Below the pieces are notes generated by a model. It saw only the letters and a program-made list of their open reading frames with translations. It searched no databases and was not told the origin of the DNA. The position numbers and the translations under genes are program-made. 64,000 nt of DNA from Nyssa sinensis (lineage: Eukaryota; Streptophyta; Magnoliopsida; Cornales; Nyssaceae), in assembly GCA_008638375.1 (NCBI GenBank), contig CM018049.1, forward strand, positions 1,660,001-1,724,000, given 5' to 3'. Below, in pieces: positions 24,086-39,100 of the stretch (its first letter is position 1; each line of letters begins with the position of its first letter).

Positions 24086-25424
24086 CGCGCGTGTACGTAT
24101 ATGAGGCGAAATATGTATATATTATTATTTAATAAATATAAATCAAAAAAGATAAAAAGGTGCATTCCGCACCTAATGGGATTCGAACCAAGGTTGTTTT
24201 GGGAGGGAGGTGACACGCTGGCCAGCGTGCCACCCATTTCATCTGTTCATTTTAAACAAGCTAAATTTATACATATCATACTAAATGAATTTAATTTAAT
24301 TAAAATTATTTAATTAAATTAAATAGTCAAAAAATGACCAGTGTCCAAATGAGATGAGTTATATATGTATTCTTACTATCTCAGACCTCCTGAGTCCATT
24401 GGTGAGTTCCACGACATGAGATGAGGTCCCAAAAAATTTAAGACCCGTAAAAATGTCAAAATGACCAAAATGCCCCTGTCCCATAAATGAGTCAAACGAG
24501 GTCCAAATTAAATAAACAAATAGTGGATTTTGACTAACTTAAACATTCTGAATCTAATGGTGGGGTCCGTTTCACGAGACGGGACTCTAAAAAATGTAGA
24601 CACGTTAAGGTATAAATTACCAAATTGCCCCTAACTTGTCCGAAGCCGAATCAAAAGCAGAGAAGGTTTAAATCGACTTTCTTCGACGTTCCGGACTCAA
24701 TGGTAGAGTCTATTTACCCAAAAGAAGTGTCTAAAATAAAAAGACATAAAATTTGATGAATAACATCAATCAGGTGGCTATAAATTAGAACACTACCGAG
24801 TACAAAACTAAGGCCTGTATGTTAAAACGAAATACGAGGAGACTCGACACGTAAACATGTGAAGTAATTAAAATTAATTTAAAGTTAATAGAACTATTAG
24901 AAGAGTATGAATTAAAAATAAATTAAACTCCTAACACATTAAATTGTGTCATAGGTTAAGAATACGAGTTAAATTAAGTACATAGGAAGTTATGAAGTCG
25001 TTTTAGGATTAATACGATCTAAGCATAAGTTAAGAAGCATCAATAGGTGATATTGCAATTAATGAGACTATATTATGAATTGTTATTAGGAACTACGGAG
25101 GAAGTGGGAAAGCGCATTTGTAGCACTAACCCTAAAGGACCGAGGTGAGTAACCCTGCTTTTGAAGTGGAGATTTAACTTCATGAATTTGAAGAAGTTTT
25201 AAGTTCAATTTATTTGAAGCCTCGAATATCAAATTCAGCATCATATGATTCCTATTTTAAAATGTTTTCTGCTTTCATAAACTGTATTGTGACATGCTGG
25301 GTGATTGGTTTGAATCACGATTTTCCTTTTTAATTATGTTTCAGCATGTCTGGGTTTAAAATGCTAAATTTTCATAAATGTTCTGAATTTGATTATTCCA
25401 AATATTGAAGTTTTATTGCAGAAG

Positions 25425-25615
25425 TTATATATTTCATGTTTTAAATATTCATGGAAAATATCTGTTGAAGAAGCCATGTGATAAGTTATATATATTTCAT
25501 GTTTTAAAAATTCATGAAAAATACCTATTGAAGAAGCCACGTGATAAGTTATATACGTTTCATGTTTTAAATATTCATGAAAAATATCTATTGAAGAAGC
25601 CATGTGATAAATGTT
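25425..25615. repeat. 63-bp minisatellite, three copies
   Basis: GAAGAAGCC occurs at 25,467, 25,530 and 25,593 within units containing TTTCATGTTTTAAATATTCA. The period is a multiple of three, so both strands stay open across it. It is not a gene. Confidence 0.85.
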
Positions 25616-25649
25616 TTATAAGATAAATTGTGCATAAGCACCCACAGAT

Positions 25650-25980
25650 TTTTGGGTTGTACGGAACTCAATTGATTTGTAAAAATATGATGGGATTTTG
25701 GGTTGCACGGAACTCAATTGACTATCGAAATGCCAGGTAGCAGGATCTGATCCCCCTGGTACGGGATATCTCTATTGTAGCATTGCAGCATTGTAGTAAA
25801 ATGGGAGTCTGGTTCGAAACAGATTCCACCTAATTAAAGAGAAAAAATGACAAATGTTTTTGAAAATGAAAGCAGGTTTTACCCCCAATTTCCTATACAT
25901 GTTTATATGTTTTGAAGTAACGATTTCGAAAATGGAAGCAGGTTTTTACCCCCATTTTATTATACGTGTTTATATGCTTT
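25650..25980. repeat. short direct duplications in LTR U
   Basis: GGAACTCAATTGA occurs twice (about 25,664 and 25,708). A GAAAGCAGGTTTT...ACCCCC segment of about 67 bp is duplicated at about 25,858 and 25,926. Confidence 0.7.
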
Positions 25981-26835
25981 TAAATTGCATATGTTCTACT
26001 TGAAGAAATGTGTATTTAGCTTGAATACTCTAAATGTTTCAAAGCTATCTGTTTTAAAAATGCATATACTCTGTGTTCTAAAATGCACGAGCAATTGGTA
26101 GTGAGTATTTTATAAACTCTCATGTGCTAAACCACTACCAGTTGAAAACCCCATGACGAATGCAAGAATTACTCACAAGCTTAGATTAGCTTACCCGGAT
26201 TTTATTCGGACCCCCCTTTCAGGTAAATGATGGCAGCTTGATCTTGATGGCGATGAGGATAAGCCTATCTATTTTGGAAGAAGAGTTAGGCAACTAATCA
26301 CAAGACTAGCAATTCTCTTGGGGATGTACTATGAAGTTGGCAATATTTTATATTAGGAAGTATTTCGCTATTGTGTATTAAGTCCCGTGGAACAGTTAAA
26401 CATGTATTAATTATGAAGCCTTTAAGTCTTAGTTATGCTCTAAATGTGTGATCATGTGTACCATTGTGAATAGCGGCAGTATCGGACGGATGTGAAAATT
26501 TTAAAATGAGAAAAGAAAAGAAAAAGTTTTTCACGCTTCCGCAACCACATGACGCACATCTATTCGATACTGTTGCCTATGCGAGCCTTGTCCCGAGGCC
26601 TTCGGGTCTTGGGACGGCGGTCCCGATCCGGGATCCGCGCGAGGCAGATTTCGGGTCGTGACAATCATAAAGTATATACATGCCTTTTTAAACTAAGAAA
26701 CTAAATCAAAATGCCAAGAATTCTAGAGAGAAGAACTCACATTTCTCTGAATTTGGTTGCAATACTTCCTCTCTCCTTCCCTTTCTTGTTTTCCTCTTTG
26801 TTTTCTTTTCTTTCTTCCTAAGCATGCAGTGCATG

Positions 26836-26840
26836 CATAT

Positions 26841-26896
<56 letters not shown>

Positions 26897-26941
26897 GCTA
26901 TATAGACACACAAACTTACACACAAATATCAAAACCCACCG

Positions 26942-26986
<45 letters not shown>

Positions 26987-27210
26987 TTCCTCTTCATGGC
27001 GGTTCTATCTTCTCTTTCTCCTTTTTTGATTCTTTCATTGCTTTTGTTTTATTTGTAAGATATTTTATATATAATATATATATATATATAAGCATATGCA
27101 CAACCTCCACCTCCACACACTATTTCACCCATTTACACATACATTATCGACACACATACACACACCACTTCTACACCTTGCATATATATATATATATATA
27201 TATATATACT
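26836..27210. repeat. cluster of (AT)n, (TC)n and (AT)n microsatellites
   Basis: (AT)n lies at 26,836-26,897, (TC)n of about 19 repeats at 26,945-26,983, and AT runs at 27,075-27,090 and 27,181-27,208. All are in the leader-like part of element V. Confidence 0.9.
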
Positions 27211-28339
27211 CACCCATATACATATACACACATGTTGCATGTACACACACACACATTGTCACATCCCAAAACTCACCCTATGTGGATTAAGGGCATGCGA
27301 CCGGCTAGTTAGGCACCCATCGCATTTTGTGCTTATCAAAATACCGATAGTAATCCTAACCTCAGGCATTCACTTGTAATTTCCAAGTATGATGCATTCA
27401 TTACATGAAAATTAAGCAGCGGAAATTAAAACAGAGAATGCATACTAACTTGGCAGAGCAAGTAGCTATAATTTATATTTATATACACAGGTTAACAAAA
27501 AGGTACATCATTATACGTGTCTACAAAACATCCAAAAATTATGTAGGATATACAAATGGATTTGTCTTCATTAAGACTGCCTAACTAACTTCTTAACCCT
27601 TTTTATTCCTCGCCACTAACGCCTTCACCTGAAAAATGTTAGAATAATAAAGTGAGCTTACACAAGCCCAGTGAGTAACATGGGATTCCTGCTATGGGTT
27701 TCAAAATCACTTTTGTTTATATATATTTAAAGTACATGAATAAATTTAACCATTAAAAATGTATGATGCAATATAGCTCGAGTGGAACAAAACAGAACAA
27801 AACGGACAAATCAGATCAGCATAGAAGAGATCAGAACAAACAATCAAAAACATATCATCAAGTATGTCTGAACCTCTCCCAGTTGCCCATAAGCGGACAC
27901 TCATGGGGCCTCTACCCTCTGTGTAACACCCCGACCTGACTAATTAATAATTAATTTGCTAATTATTAATTAGAACTGACATAGAGAATTATTAAGGAAA
28001 TTAATCGGGAATCTCTGAATGGTCACGATAGACCAATAAAATAATTAAACACGTCAGAAATGAGGGTGTAATACCCGAACCTAATTACCTATTAATTAGG
28101 TGAAATGATGTCGTTTTAACACTGTGGAAACTCGAATTAGCGAACTATGACCGCCACAAATAAATAATAAACGACACGGGGCCTTTGACATTGAAGCTAA
28201 TTGAAATACGAAACCCTTAAAAGAAACCGTTTCGTAAAAAGAGCACTGGAAAGGAAAATATAATGGAAATAGCCAAAACAGAATTCTGTGCCAGCCAAAC
28301 AAGGCCTAAGCCTAAAATGTGGAAAAATACCCAAAAGTG

Positions 28340-28417
28340 AGGCCAAGAGGATTTGAACCCTTGACCAAGTGGGGCAAGAGTTTTGTTACCCAAAAAATTA
28401 CCAAGTAGGCTGCTAGC
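28340..28417 (-). other. tRNA-like module in LTR Y1
   Basis: The minus strand has AGCCTACTTGG (A-box-like) and GGTTCAAATCC (canonical B box), and lies antisense to Y1. The same module is in Y2 at 47,603-47,675. Confidence 0.6.
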
Positions 28418-29313
28418 ATCTTTGTGTTTAGATATGCAACCAATTTGTATACGAACCCAATCTAACCAAGTCCACCACCCAAATTGGCCAATGGTCATAC
28501 ATGCAAACTCCTTATCATTGACTGAATCAGCTCACATCACCCTCTGATTATTCAGCCACTTCCTTGATGTACATACATATATAGATGTATATGTATAGGC
28601 ATGCAATCTTATGTATAAATCATACACTTTAGGACACTCCAAGCAAGTGTGTGTGTGCTGAATATAGTGAGTGTATGCCTCAAGTTGTATGTACGTATAA
28701 GAGAGGGTCCAAGTGAAAGACAAATTTTGTGTGAATACAAGTGTGTGTGTAATGGTGTGTGAGAAATTGTGTGTGCATGGAGGTGCACAAAGAGGAAGGG
28801 GGCTGGACTACCTGTATGGCTGGGTTGATAAAAAAGCTCAGTGGTGAGCCATGAAGGAGCCGAATCGAGCTTAGGAGAAAGAAAGGGACGACCAAGGTAT
28901 AAACACCAAAAACCTTGAATTTTTGCTTTTTAGTTTTGTTTACTGTTTCAATCTTTTAAGGAGCCTAAACTACATGCATGAGCTACTGTGACACCTAGGG
29001 ACTGTTACAAATTAATTGAGAACGCCAATTGGGCTTGAAGAACCCTAAACCATAGAATCCGCCATTGACAGACCTTCCATGCAGCAAGTTTGATTTGACC
29101 CAAGCCAAACTAATTTTGGATTGCTTAGACCTGACTTAGGTGATGTAAGGATTTCACTGCAACAAGAACCAAACCAAATGGCCCTAGGACCATAGAGAAC
29201 CGTCGAGTTGCAAGTCACGGGTCTGATTTGGGATATCTCAAACCGAACCCTAATCTCAGTTTTATGAATGAAATATTGATCCCCTATGATTACACAGTTA
29301 CAACAAGCCAAAC

Positions 29314-32300
29314 TGTCACGACCCGAAATCCACCCTATGAGGATCTCGTGTCGCGGGGCCGACCCGAAAGCCGTCCCTACTTTTTCCATTCCTGTATCAT
29401 AGTACTAATATGCAAAGTACTAAAACCTCAAAACAATAACAGCGGAAGTCTTATCAGTAATAATACATCAGCGGAAGTCTTTACAATACATAATATGGTT
29501 CTATATAAACAAAATAAGAACCAAACATGACCAGCACCCGAGGGTGGTGAATACATGGGAGAACTAAAACATAAACTGATGCATTTCCTCAAATGTCCTT
29601 CTACGTCTTTAGACTCCTACCGGGGTCTCGCGGCATCAGTACCTGAAATGGGGTGAGGAGGGTGGAATGAGCTACAAGAGCCCAGCAAGTAAATACAGAT
29701 CTCCGACACTGGTATCGAGGATCATAAAAGAATACGAATCCAAGAATAAGAATATGATAGCCAATCATAAAAATAAGATGCTATAATAGCCAATGGGAAC
29801 AGTTGCCATAAAGGCCAATAAACAATAGAACACAATGTACAATTAGGAGTAAGGGGCATAACATCAACATGAAACTCTTAACATGTGAACAGTGGCAAAT
29901 GAACAGTGGAATCACAATGTGTAATCAGTAGGAATGGCATAACAATGTCCTGGAATTCTCGACGATAATACAATGACAAGAAAGTACTGCCATTATAATT
30001 GATCAACAATAAATCAATAAAGGAATATCTCGCAATACAAGATAATCACAAGAACAATGTAATTCAACAATTATAGTTGAGCAATCGTATAAGAGATGCT
30101 TTTGTTCTGTGTCAGGGCTTGATATGCCCTCGGTCCTTGGGGGCCCGGTTTACCCCCTTCAGTGCATTCCAGTGTATGGCCATATGTCCGTTCACGGACT
30201 CGACCCGAAGGTCTTCAGTGAATTTAAAAGCATCGGATGGATATTGTGACTGAGCACAAATCCAGTATACATAAACATTTCATGATCATAAATGATTCCA
30301 TAAGAGTATATAAAATGGAATATCATCAATTCAATGGAAACATAACAATAGGCATTTGAAAGTACGGTTCAACATGATAACAATGGTACAACAATAAATC
30401 AATGTCCACCAGATAGAACAATATCACATTGTGGAGACAATAACATCAGATACGCTCAGGAGTACAAGTTTGGCAGTAAAAGAATGAACTTGGCTTGATA
30501 ACACCACATGGAAGAGAAAGGGTATCTACTTACCTCTAATCATGCATTCTTCCTAAATCAGTCTCCTGCGGTTTGCCTCTTTCCTGTCGCGTTCCCTATA
30601 TATCAGTAAATGCGTTTTAGAATAATTTCTATTCACCCATTCTATGCCTTGCTATGATCAGTATTTCTAATACTTATTTAGACTTTTATATGTCTGTTGT
30701 TCTCGGAACCTCTTTTCATAATTTTGACATTACCAATAGATTCGGAAGGTTCAGAATAATAAAAATTCACTAATTATTTAATTCAATCGGAGTCCATTTG
30801 ACTCACCTATGAAGCAGGGGTATTTTGGTCATTTTCACAAGTCGTAACTTTTCGGGACTCCGTCTCGTGAAACGGACCTCACCATTGGACTCAGAGCATG
30901 CGAGATACTAAAAATTGACTATTCATTTGCCCTATTTGGACCTCGTTTGACCCACTTTTGAGTCAGGGGTATTTTTGTAAAATTAACATTTTTCTGTTGG
31001 GCCTTAGTGGAATTATCTATAACTCTTGGGGTCAAAATGTAAATAGCCAGAGTTGCGGTCTGAACCATTGGGTTCACTGACTAGAAACCCTAACCGGTTC
31101 AGTTCTTCACTGAACCAAACGGTTTAGCTAAATTTAGAGAACCGGATTAACATATCCAATTCTCTCACCTTATCCACGGTTTGAACAACTCCAACCCAAT
31201 TCCAATCCCTTATACCCGTGACCAAACAAGCCCAATTGATTTTAATTTTACATTCAAAATGACATAGCATCACTGCCCTTAATCATTTTCGGTCGGGTCC
31301 CGACCCGGTCCGACCCAAACCCGGTCCCGTTATGACCCGAAGAAGCCCCCGTTAATCCGGTCGTCTTCTCCGGTGGGTTTTCCGGCCACGGTCGCCGAAA
31401 TAGCGAAATTCCCTACGGATCTCACTGATTTCACGTCCGTTTCCTACTGTTTTCGTTCCAAATGAAATCTAACATTGTAAGGAACATTTTAGGACCGGTT
31501 TTAACCTCCAACATCACCGGTTTCACGCACCCATTTCCAGTTTCCGGCGTTGCACCGGTGAAGGAATAACTGGCCACAGAATGGCCATTTCTTGACCATT
31601 TAAGCTGATTCGAAGTGCGTTGGGTCCCTAGAGACGTTTCCTATCCATATTATGGTTCAAATCTTGATTTGGTTCCACCAATTGTTAAATCACCATTGCC
31701 AGCCGTAACCCAGTTCTGGTTTTTTTCTTGTTTTTCTTTCCTATTTCGCGTTCTCATCAACTCTAACAGTAACGACACCTATTAACAATATAAATGAACA
31801 TAATTTAAATCAGGAATATACCTGTTTGTAGGTTTTCTCAACCCTTTTTCCAAAAATTCATTTTCTTTCTTTCTCTCTCTATTCCCACTTCTTTCTTCCT
31901 TGCGATTCAGTTTCTCTCACGTCTTCAATCTCTATCTAACTCTCTCTTCCTTTCTAATTATCCAATCGACTCAGTAGTCGGTGGCTTTTGCCACCTGTAG
32001 CCGTGGTGACACCACACACATGCACACAAGACACCTCACACACATAGCTTTCTCTTTCTCTCTCCTCCTCACACGTTGCACCCTAGCCCTCTCTTGCTGA
32101 TTTCCCACTCGGTGGCTTTGCCACCTCCTCATCATGCAAGGCCCACATGACACATACTTACATACCTATTATATATATATATATATGCAACCGTATAAAT
32201 AATATTACCTTGATACATTATGTATGTATAGATATTTCGTATACATTTCCATTTAATTTTGTGCATGCACGTATTACATAATTCAATTGGCGGTTTATTC

Positions 32301-32369
32301 GGGTAATTAAATATTTTATAGCCCGGTCCAGCCCGGTGCACATGCTATATCCCGGATCGGGATATTACA
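29314..32369 (-). repeat. 3' LTR of element T
   Basis: 3,056 bp. Its reverse complement begins TGTAATATCCCGATCCG and ends CGGGTCGTGACA. The conserved block ending CATTTCAGG is at about 29,640-29,705 (read minus), and microsatellites mark the leader near 32,180. Confidence 0.95.
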
Positions 32370-32389
32370 TTCTTACCCCCTTAAAAATA
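32370..32389 (-). promoter_or_regulatory. polypurine tract of element T
   Basis: The minus strand reads TTTTTAAGGGGGTAAGAA immediately before the 3' LTR. This is the plus-strand cDNA primer site. Confidence 0.8.
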
Positions 32390-35300
32390 AGTTTGTCCGC
32401 AAACTTAGCAGTTCTAACTCGATGGTTTTCGTGGTTCTTCTAACATCACGGTATAACTTAGATAGGCTGTTACATTAACTAGATAAAGATTTTCTGCTGA
32501 GAATCAAGTTTTACTGTCACGTTAGATCAAGTTTTACAGTCACATCAGATCAAGTCTTACTGTCACATCTGTAACTGTACTACCCTCTTTATAATTCCAC
32601 GTATGCTTCGAAACCTTCCCATGAAACACAATTCCTTCGTATGATTCTTTTCGACTTCTGTAATTTAAGATATCTTTTGATGAAGGAAATTTTAAAATTT
32701 CTAAACGTAGCTTGACAAAACTCTATCCATTCAGTCTACTAATAGATCTAGGGTATATATATCATTTGAAATGATATTATGTGGAACTCATAGAGTTCAC
32801 ATCGGCTTCTATGTATCATTTCCTCTACAATCAACCTGTTATTCTATTAATCGTTCCCTGACCTCAAGTCAGCTATGTAAGAGTATTTGTATCCCTAGTC
32901 CATATTTCACATGTCCTGTATCTAACACGTTTCAATGATAGTCCTCTTGACGATTACGTAAGCAATGAGTCAATGGTCCAGGCGTTCAGTTCCTACAGTC
33001 AGTTAGTAACATATGGGAACACATTAAATGTGTAACATAACATAGAAGATAGACCAATCATAAGTAACCCTAAAAGTATCATTTTCCAATAATGTATTTT
33101 AATTAACTGTTACTCATCACCTGTATCACCTTTCAAGGTGTCATTCCTCTATCTAGATATCACCGTTAATTTATTACCTTTTCAAGGTATTTTCATTTCA
33201 TTTAGATATTACTGTCAAATTCACTACTTTTCAAAGCGTCATGTTTCCAATTCTATATTATATTCTATCCCTCAATGAGCACTAATCGTTTCCCACGTTT
33301 ATTATGAACATAATTTAATTCTCACAGATTCTCACTGTATAAAACCAACAAGTTCCTAATCCGTACATAGAATTTCAATTCTCAATAACTCTTGTAATAT
33401 AGATCGATCGTTCAATCATAAACATCAAGTCTGTAGACTAGATATAGTAATTTAATTCTTAAAGCTCCCTTAGTGCAGAACAATCATCAACCATAACTCA
33501 ATAAATATCCAGTACGTGGTTCCATAAGATAAAACAATCTTAAGGATTTCTAGATCCAATATTACTATGATTCCTTCCAAGTTTAACTGCTATCTCCCAT
33601 TGAAACCTCGTTGATCTATCTATATCCTACTCAAGACTCTTCATATTTCCCGGTACGTCATCAATTTATTTAGAATATTAATTCCCCTGTACTTACCCCC
33701 TTTAAGTTCCCTTACATACATAACAATCATCAAATTGTAACCTAATGGATATTCATTATGTACCTTCATAAGACAAATAATCATTACGAATTATTTATTT
33801 CATTATTGCTATGATTCCCTCCAATTTCTTTTAAGTATGACTACTATTTCCTACTCAAGTTTCACTTCTCTATCTATATCAGTTATCAAAACCTCCTTCA
33901 GTATTGTCAATGTCAAATCTCAAGAATTCTCATCACTTATCCTTAAGTACACTGCTATCCTTAATGGTCACTAGTCAATAATCATCATTTTCTTTTTAAT
34001 ATGTAGTCGGTTTCCAAGACTAGTTGACTTTTAATATCTTAACTTGCTTTTGTCTTTGGACAGCCCCAATTCATTTAATGTGTTTCAATACACCAAGTTC
34101 TTTCTTGGATCAGTTAAACCATACACTTATGATCTGTACCTCCCAAATTCTATGTATATTGTTCATTTCTAATGATTCCCCAGTGTATAGTATTCAGTGA
34201 TAATGACTCTTTAAGAGTTGACATTTATTCAATCTTGTCTATCGAGTAATCATTCCTATCTATAACAGTATGTAATTCATTTTAAAGATTATAAATCTTA
34301 CATTTATTCTATCATTGTTCCCTGAAATTTATTAATTATGCAATCACTTGGCTCATCAATGTCTTTTAATTTTTCAAGTGGATAATATATCAATCTAACA
34401 CTCACGTATCCATGTTACGTACTCTACTTGTTTTATGCATAACATCTATCATCAATCATCATCCCTTGAACAGTTAACATATAACCTCAGAGTTCTGTCT
34501 CTATGTTCGGCTAGCAGTAAATGTTGAAATTATAAATCAGTATGTAGAGTAATATTTAACAATATTGAGCATTTGTAAACAACTTTAAATAATACCTGCG
34601 ACTACTGGTACAGTAGCCTAATCATCTCCCAATTCACTGTAAAAGATCAATGGTCAGAATTCACGTACAAGTCTATTTATCATGTCAGGATTTACTCTAC
34701 TTGACATTAGTAATACCGGTGCATCAATCTCATCTCCCATGGACCACTATTACAAAACTGTTTCAACACCAAATCTTTTTGATACCAGTGAGCTTAAGAA
34801 TTTGACTTAATGCTCCAATCATTTCCTAGCATCATTAGGTTTGGTAGGATAGATGTCGTGATATTGTAGCATTCTAATCCTCAAGTCCTCTGGGGTATAC
34901 GTCGTTCTAACAGTATCATAAAGGATTCGTAGTATCCAGATTGGGTAAGGTAGCACTGTGTGTTTCTCAGTTACCCTAGTTACATGATAAGGCGGCCGTT
35001 CCTCACCGGTAACAGAGGTCCTGATAGCACATCAGTGACTGTTAATTTTCCACATTTTCTCTTTTAACCGTTTACAATCACAATTATCCATTTTCATTAT
35101 TTATATTCACTCCTAATCTTCAGTCTTGATTTCTTCTACATCACTAGACCTAACTTCCAAGTATAGGTCACTTGTTGATAATAGTCGTGATTTTGCTCCG
35201 TATCTCGTGTTCTATGCTCCATATTTCTAAACAATAATCTTCAAGGTAACCATCAAAGTTCTCGTGTTTCTCTGTCTAACATTCTCCAATATTAACCTTG

Positions 35301-36108
35301 CAGATGTGATAGAATCAGTAAATCAATAATCCAAATGTTCAGTTACTAAGTTCAGTTCGGCAATTACATGGAAACACAATCAAGTGTGTAAGGATCTCTT
35401 AAGATCTAAACAGGTTAGAAATAACTGGAAGGGTACCTGTGGCTATCTGGGTAGTAGTTTAATCTTTCCTTGACACCAACAAGACTAGTGAGATAGGTGT
35501 GGCACTGGCCGTAGCCTTAGCTTTCCGAGGGCAATTCCTTGTTCACCCTGTGGGGTGATCCTTAACGGTGCCACTATTTCGATGTACATAGTTGTCTGTT
35601 GGGGTGAGCTTGAGGCAGAGATTTGAGAATCTCTTCTATAAGGCGCTCAATTCAGTCCAATTGATCCTTGCCTATCCCAATATTCCTAGTATACACCATT
35701 GCTCTAAACCATAAGTGTTAGATAAGTATGTCCATAAAAGTCTACTCGTCTATGGTCTAATCGAGTCAATATAATCTATTGAGATATTCCTTTTTGTTAA
35801 CCTTGTCTATAAGATAACCATCAATGCTCAAAATAACAATCAATGTTCACATGAAATCTATATCATAGAGACTTCAGCTCTATCTATTGATTCTAACTCT
35901 AAGTGATCTATGTATTTTTCATAACTATCGATGTATTCCTTATGATAACCATGTCTATAAAGATAACCAGTAAAGATAACCCGTAAATTGTCAAATCAAT
36001 CAATAAGAGAATGATCACGGATCGTATGAACTCTATATAAGGAAGGTCAGTTACATCTATTCATTCTATTTCTAGTCCTATCTCCCATGACTCACAATCG
36101 AACCTATA
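32390..36108 (-). other. non-coding interior of element T
   Basis: About 3.7 kb of AT-rich sequence with stops in all frames and no gag, protease, reverse transcriptase or integrase motif. Lack of coding sequence beside nearly identical LTRs means it was mobilised in trans. Confidence 0.85.
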
Positions 36109-36120
36109 GCTCTGATACCA
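36109..36120 (-). promoter_or_regulatory. tRNA-iMet primer-binding site of element T
   Basis: The minus strand TGGTATCAGAGC lies 3 nt from the 5' LTR end, complementary to the 3' end of plant initiator tRNA-Met. Confidence 0.95.
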
Positions 36121-36123
36121 AGC

Positions 36124-39100
36124 TGTCACGACCCGAAATCCACCCTATGCGGATCTCGTGTCGCGGGGCCGACCCGAAAGCCGTCCCTACTTTTTCCATT
36201 CCTGTATCATAGTACTAATATGCAAAGTACTAAAACCTCAAAACAATAACAGCGGAAGTCTTATCAGTAATAATACATCAGCGGAAGTCTTTACAATACA
36301 TAATATGGTTCTATATAAACAAAATAAGAACCAAACATGACCAGCACCCGAGGGTGGTGAATACATGGGAGAACTAAAACATAAACTGATGCATTTCCTC
36401 AAATGTCCTTCTACGTCTTTAGACTCCTACCGGGGTCTCGCGGCATCAGTACCTGAAATGGGGTGAGGAGGGTGGAATGAGCTACAAGAGCCCAGCAAGT
36501 AAATACAGATCTCCGACACTGGTATCGAGGATCATAAAAGAATACGAATCCAAGAATAAGAATATGATAGCCAATCATAAAAATAAGATGCTATAATAGC
36601 CAATGGGAACAGTTGCCATAAAGGCCAATAAACAACTAGAACACAATGTACAATTAGGAGTAAGGGGCATAACATCAACATGAAACTCTTAACATGTGAA
36701 CAGTGGCAAATGAACAGTGGAATCACAATGTGTAATCAGTAGGAATGGCATAACAATGTCCTGGAATTCTCGACGATAATACAATGACAAGAAAGTACTG
36801 CCATTATAATTGATCAACAATAAATTAATAAAGGAATATCTCGCAATACAAGATAATCACAAGAACAATGTAATTCAACAATTATAGTTGAGCAATCGTA
36901 TAAGAGATGCTTTTGTTCTGTGTCAGGGCTTAATATGCCATCGGTCCTTGGGGGCCCGGTTTACCCCCTTCAGTGCATTCCAGTGTATGGCCATATGTCC
37001 GTTCACGGACTCGACCCGAAGGTCTTCAGTGAATTTAAAAGCATCGGATGGATATTGTGACTGAGCACAAATCCAGTATACATAAACATTTCATGATCAT
37101 AAATGATTCCATAAGAGTATATAAAATGGAATATCATCAATTCAATGGAAACATAACAATAGGCATTTGAAAGTACGGTTCAACATGATAACAATGGTAC
37201 AACAATAAATCAATGTCCACCAGATAGAACAATATCACATTGTGGAGACAATAACATCAGATACGCTCAGGAGTACAAGTTTGGCAGTAAAAGAATGAAC
37301 TTGGCTTGATAACACCACATGGAAGAGAAAGGGTATCTACTTACCTCTAATCATGCATTCCTCCTAAATCAGTCTCCTGCGGTTTGCCTCTTTCCTGTCG
37401 CGTTCCCTATATATCAGTAAATGCATTTTAGAATAATTTCTATTCACCCATTCTATGCCTTGCTATGATCAGTATTTCTAATACTTATTTAGACTTTTAT
37501 ATGTCCGTTGTTCTCGGAACCTCTTTTCATAATTTTGACATTACCAATAGATTCGGAAGGTTCAGAATAATAAAAATTCACTAATTATTTAATTCAATCG
37601 GAGTCCATTTGACTCACCTATGAAGCAGGGGTATTTTGGTCATTTTCACAAGTCGTAACTTTTCGGGACTCCGTCTCGTGAAACGGACCTCACCATTGGA
37701 CTCAAAGCATGCGAGATAATAAAAATTGACTATTCATTTGCCCTATTTGGACCTCGTTTGACCCACTTTTGAGTCAGGGGTATTTTTGTAAAATTAACAT
37801 TTTTCTGTTGGGCCTTAGTGGAATTATCTATAACTCTTGGGGTCAAAATGTAAATAGCCAGAGTTGCGGTCTGAACCATTGGGTTCACTGACTAGAAACC
37901 CTAACCGGTTCGGTTCTTCACTGAACCAAACGGTTCAGTTAAATTTAGAGAACAGGATTAACATATCCAATTCTCTCACCTTATCCACGGTTTGAACAAC
38001 TCCAACCCAATTCCAATCCCTTATACCCGTGACCAAACAAGCCCAATTGATTTTAATTTTACATTCAAAACGACATAGCATCACTGCCCTTAATCATTTT
38101 CGGTCGGGTCCCGACCCGGTCCGACCCAAACCCGGTCCCGTTATGACCCGAAGAAGCCCCCGTTAATCCGGTCGTCTTCTCCGGTGGGTTTTCCTGGCCA
38201 CGGTCGCCGGAATAGCGAAATTCCCTACGGATCTCACTGATTTCACGTCCGTTTCCTATTGTTTTCGTTCCAAATGAAATCTAACATTGTAAGGAACATT
38301 TTAGGACCGGTTTTAACCTCCAACATCACCAGTTTCACGCACCCATTTCCAGTTTCCGGCGTTGCACCGGTGAAGGAATAACTAGCCACAGAATGGCCAT
38401 TTCTTGACCATTTAAGCTGATTCGAAGTGCGTTGGGTCCCTAGAGACGTTTCCTATCCATATTATGGTTCAAATCTTGATTTGGTTCCACCAATTGTTAA
38501 ATCACCATTGCCAGCCGTAACCCAGTTCTGGTTTTTTTCTTGTTTTTCTTTCCTATTTCGCGTTCTCATCAACTCTAACAGTAACGACACCTATTAACAA
38601 TATAAATGAACATAATTTAAATCAGGAATATACCTGTTTGTAGGTTTTCTCAACCCTTTTTCCAAAAATTCATTTTCTTTCTTTCTCTCTCTATTCCCAC
38701 TTCTTTCTTCCTTGCGATTCAGTTTCTCTCACGTCTTCAATCTCTATCTAACTCTCTCTTCCTTTCTAATTATCCAACCGACTCAGTAGTCGGTGGCTTT
38801 TGCCACCTGTAGCCGTGGTGACACCACACACATGCACACAAGACACCTCACACACATAGCTTTCTCTCTCTCTCTCTCCTCCTCACACGTTGCACCCTAG
38901 CCCTCTCTTGCCGATTTCCCACTCGGTGGCTTTGCCACCTCCTCATCATGCAAGGCCCACATGACACATACTTACATACCTATTATATATATATATATAT
39001 GCAACCGTATAAATAATATTACCTTGATACATTATGTATGTATAGATATTTCGTATACATTTCCATTTAATTTTGTGCATGCACGTATTACATAATTCAA

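Larger units (their letters stand above)
22354..26663 (+). mobile_element. element U: 4.3-kb solo LTR (Ty3/gypsy Del/Tekay-like)
   Basis: It begins TGTAACACCCCGACC and ends GGGTCGTGACA. The 5-bp duplication ATCAT flanks it at 22,349-22,353 and 26,664-26,668. No primer site, polypurine tract or gag-pol frame lies inside, and the 4,310-bp length and layout match a single long LTR, so this is a solo LTR left by LTR-LTR recombination. Landmarks are an AC-rich/TATA leader (22,740-22,960), a tRNA-like module (24,020-24,085), GCCCC-containing repeated blocks (24,400-24,730), a 63-bp minisatellite, and the conserved 3'-proximal block at 26,150-26,224. It is inserted in element V. Family assignment rests on terminal sequence and length only. 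Confidence 0.85.
21180..27256 (-). mobile_element. element V: old minus-strand LTR remnant
   Basis: A minus-oriented LTR body is suggested by the conserved block with GGGGTAAAATGGTAATTTTA and GACTCCGTCTC at 21,300-21,360, a tRNA-like module at 21,510-21,590, a RNA-leader-like T/C-rich stretch after 21,960, and (AT)n, (TC)n and AC-rich tracts at 26,836-27,256. It is interrupted by U at 22,354-26,663, with target duplication ATCAT, and truncated on the right by element Z at 27,257. The left terminus was not found, so the start coordinate is only where similarity begins. Confidence 0.5.
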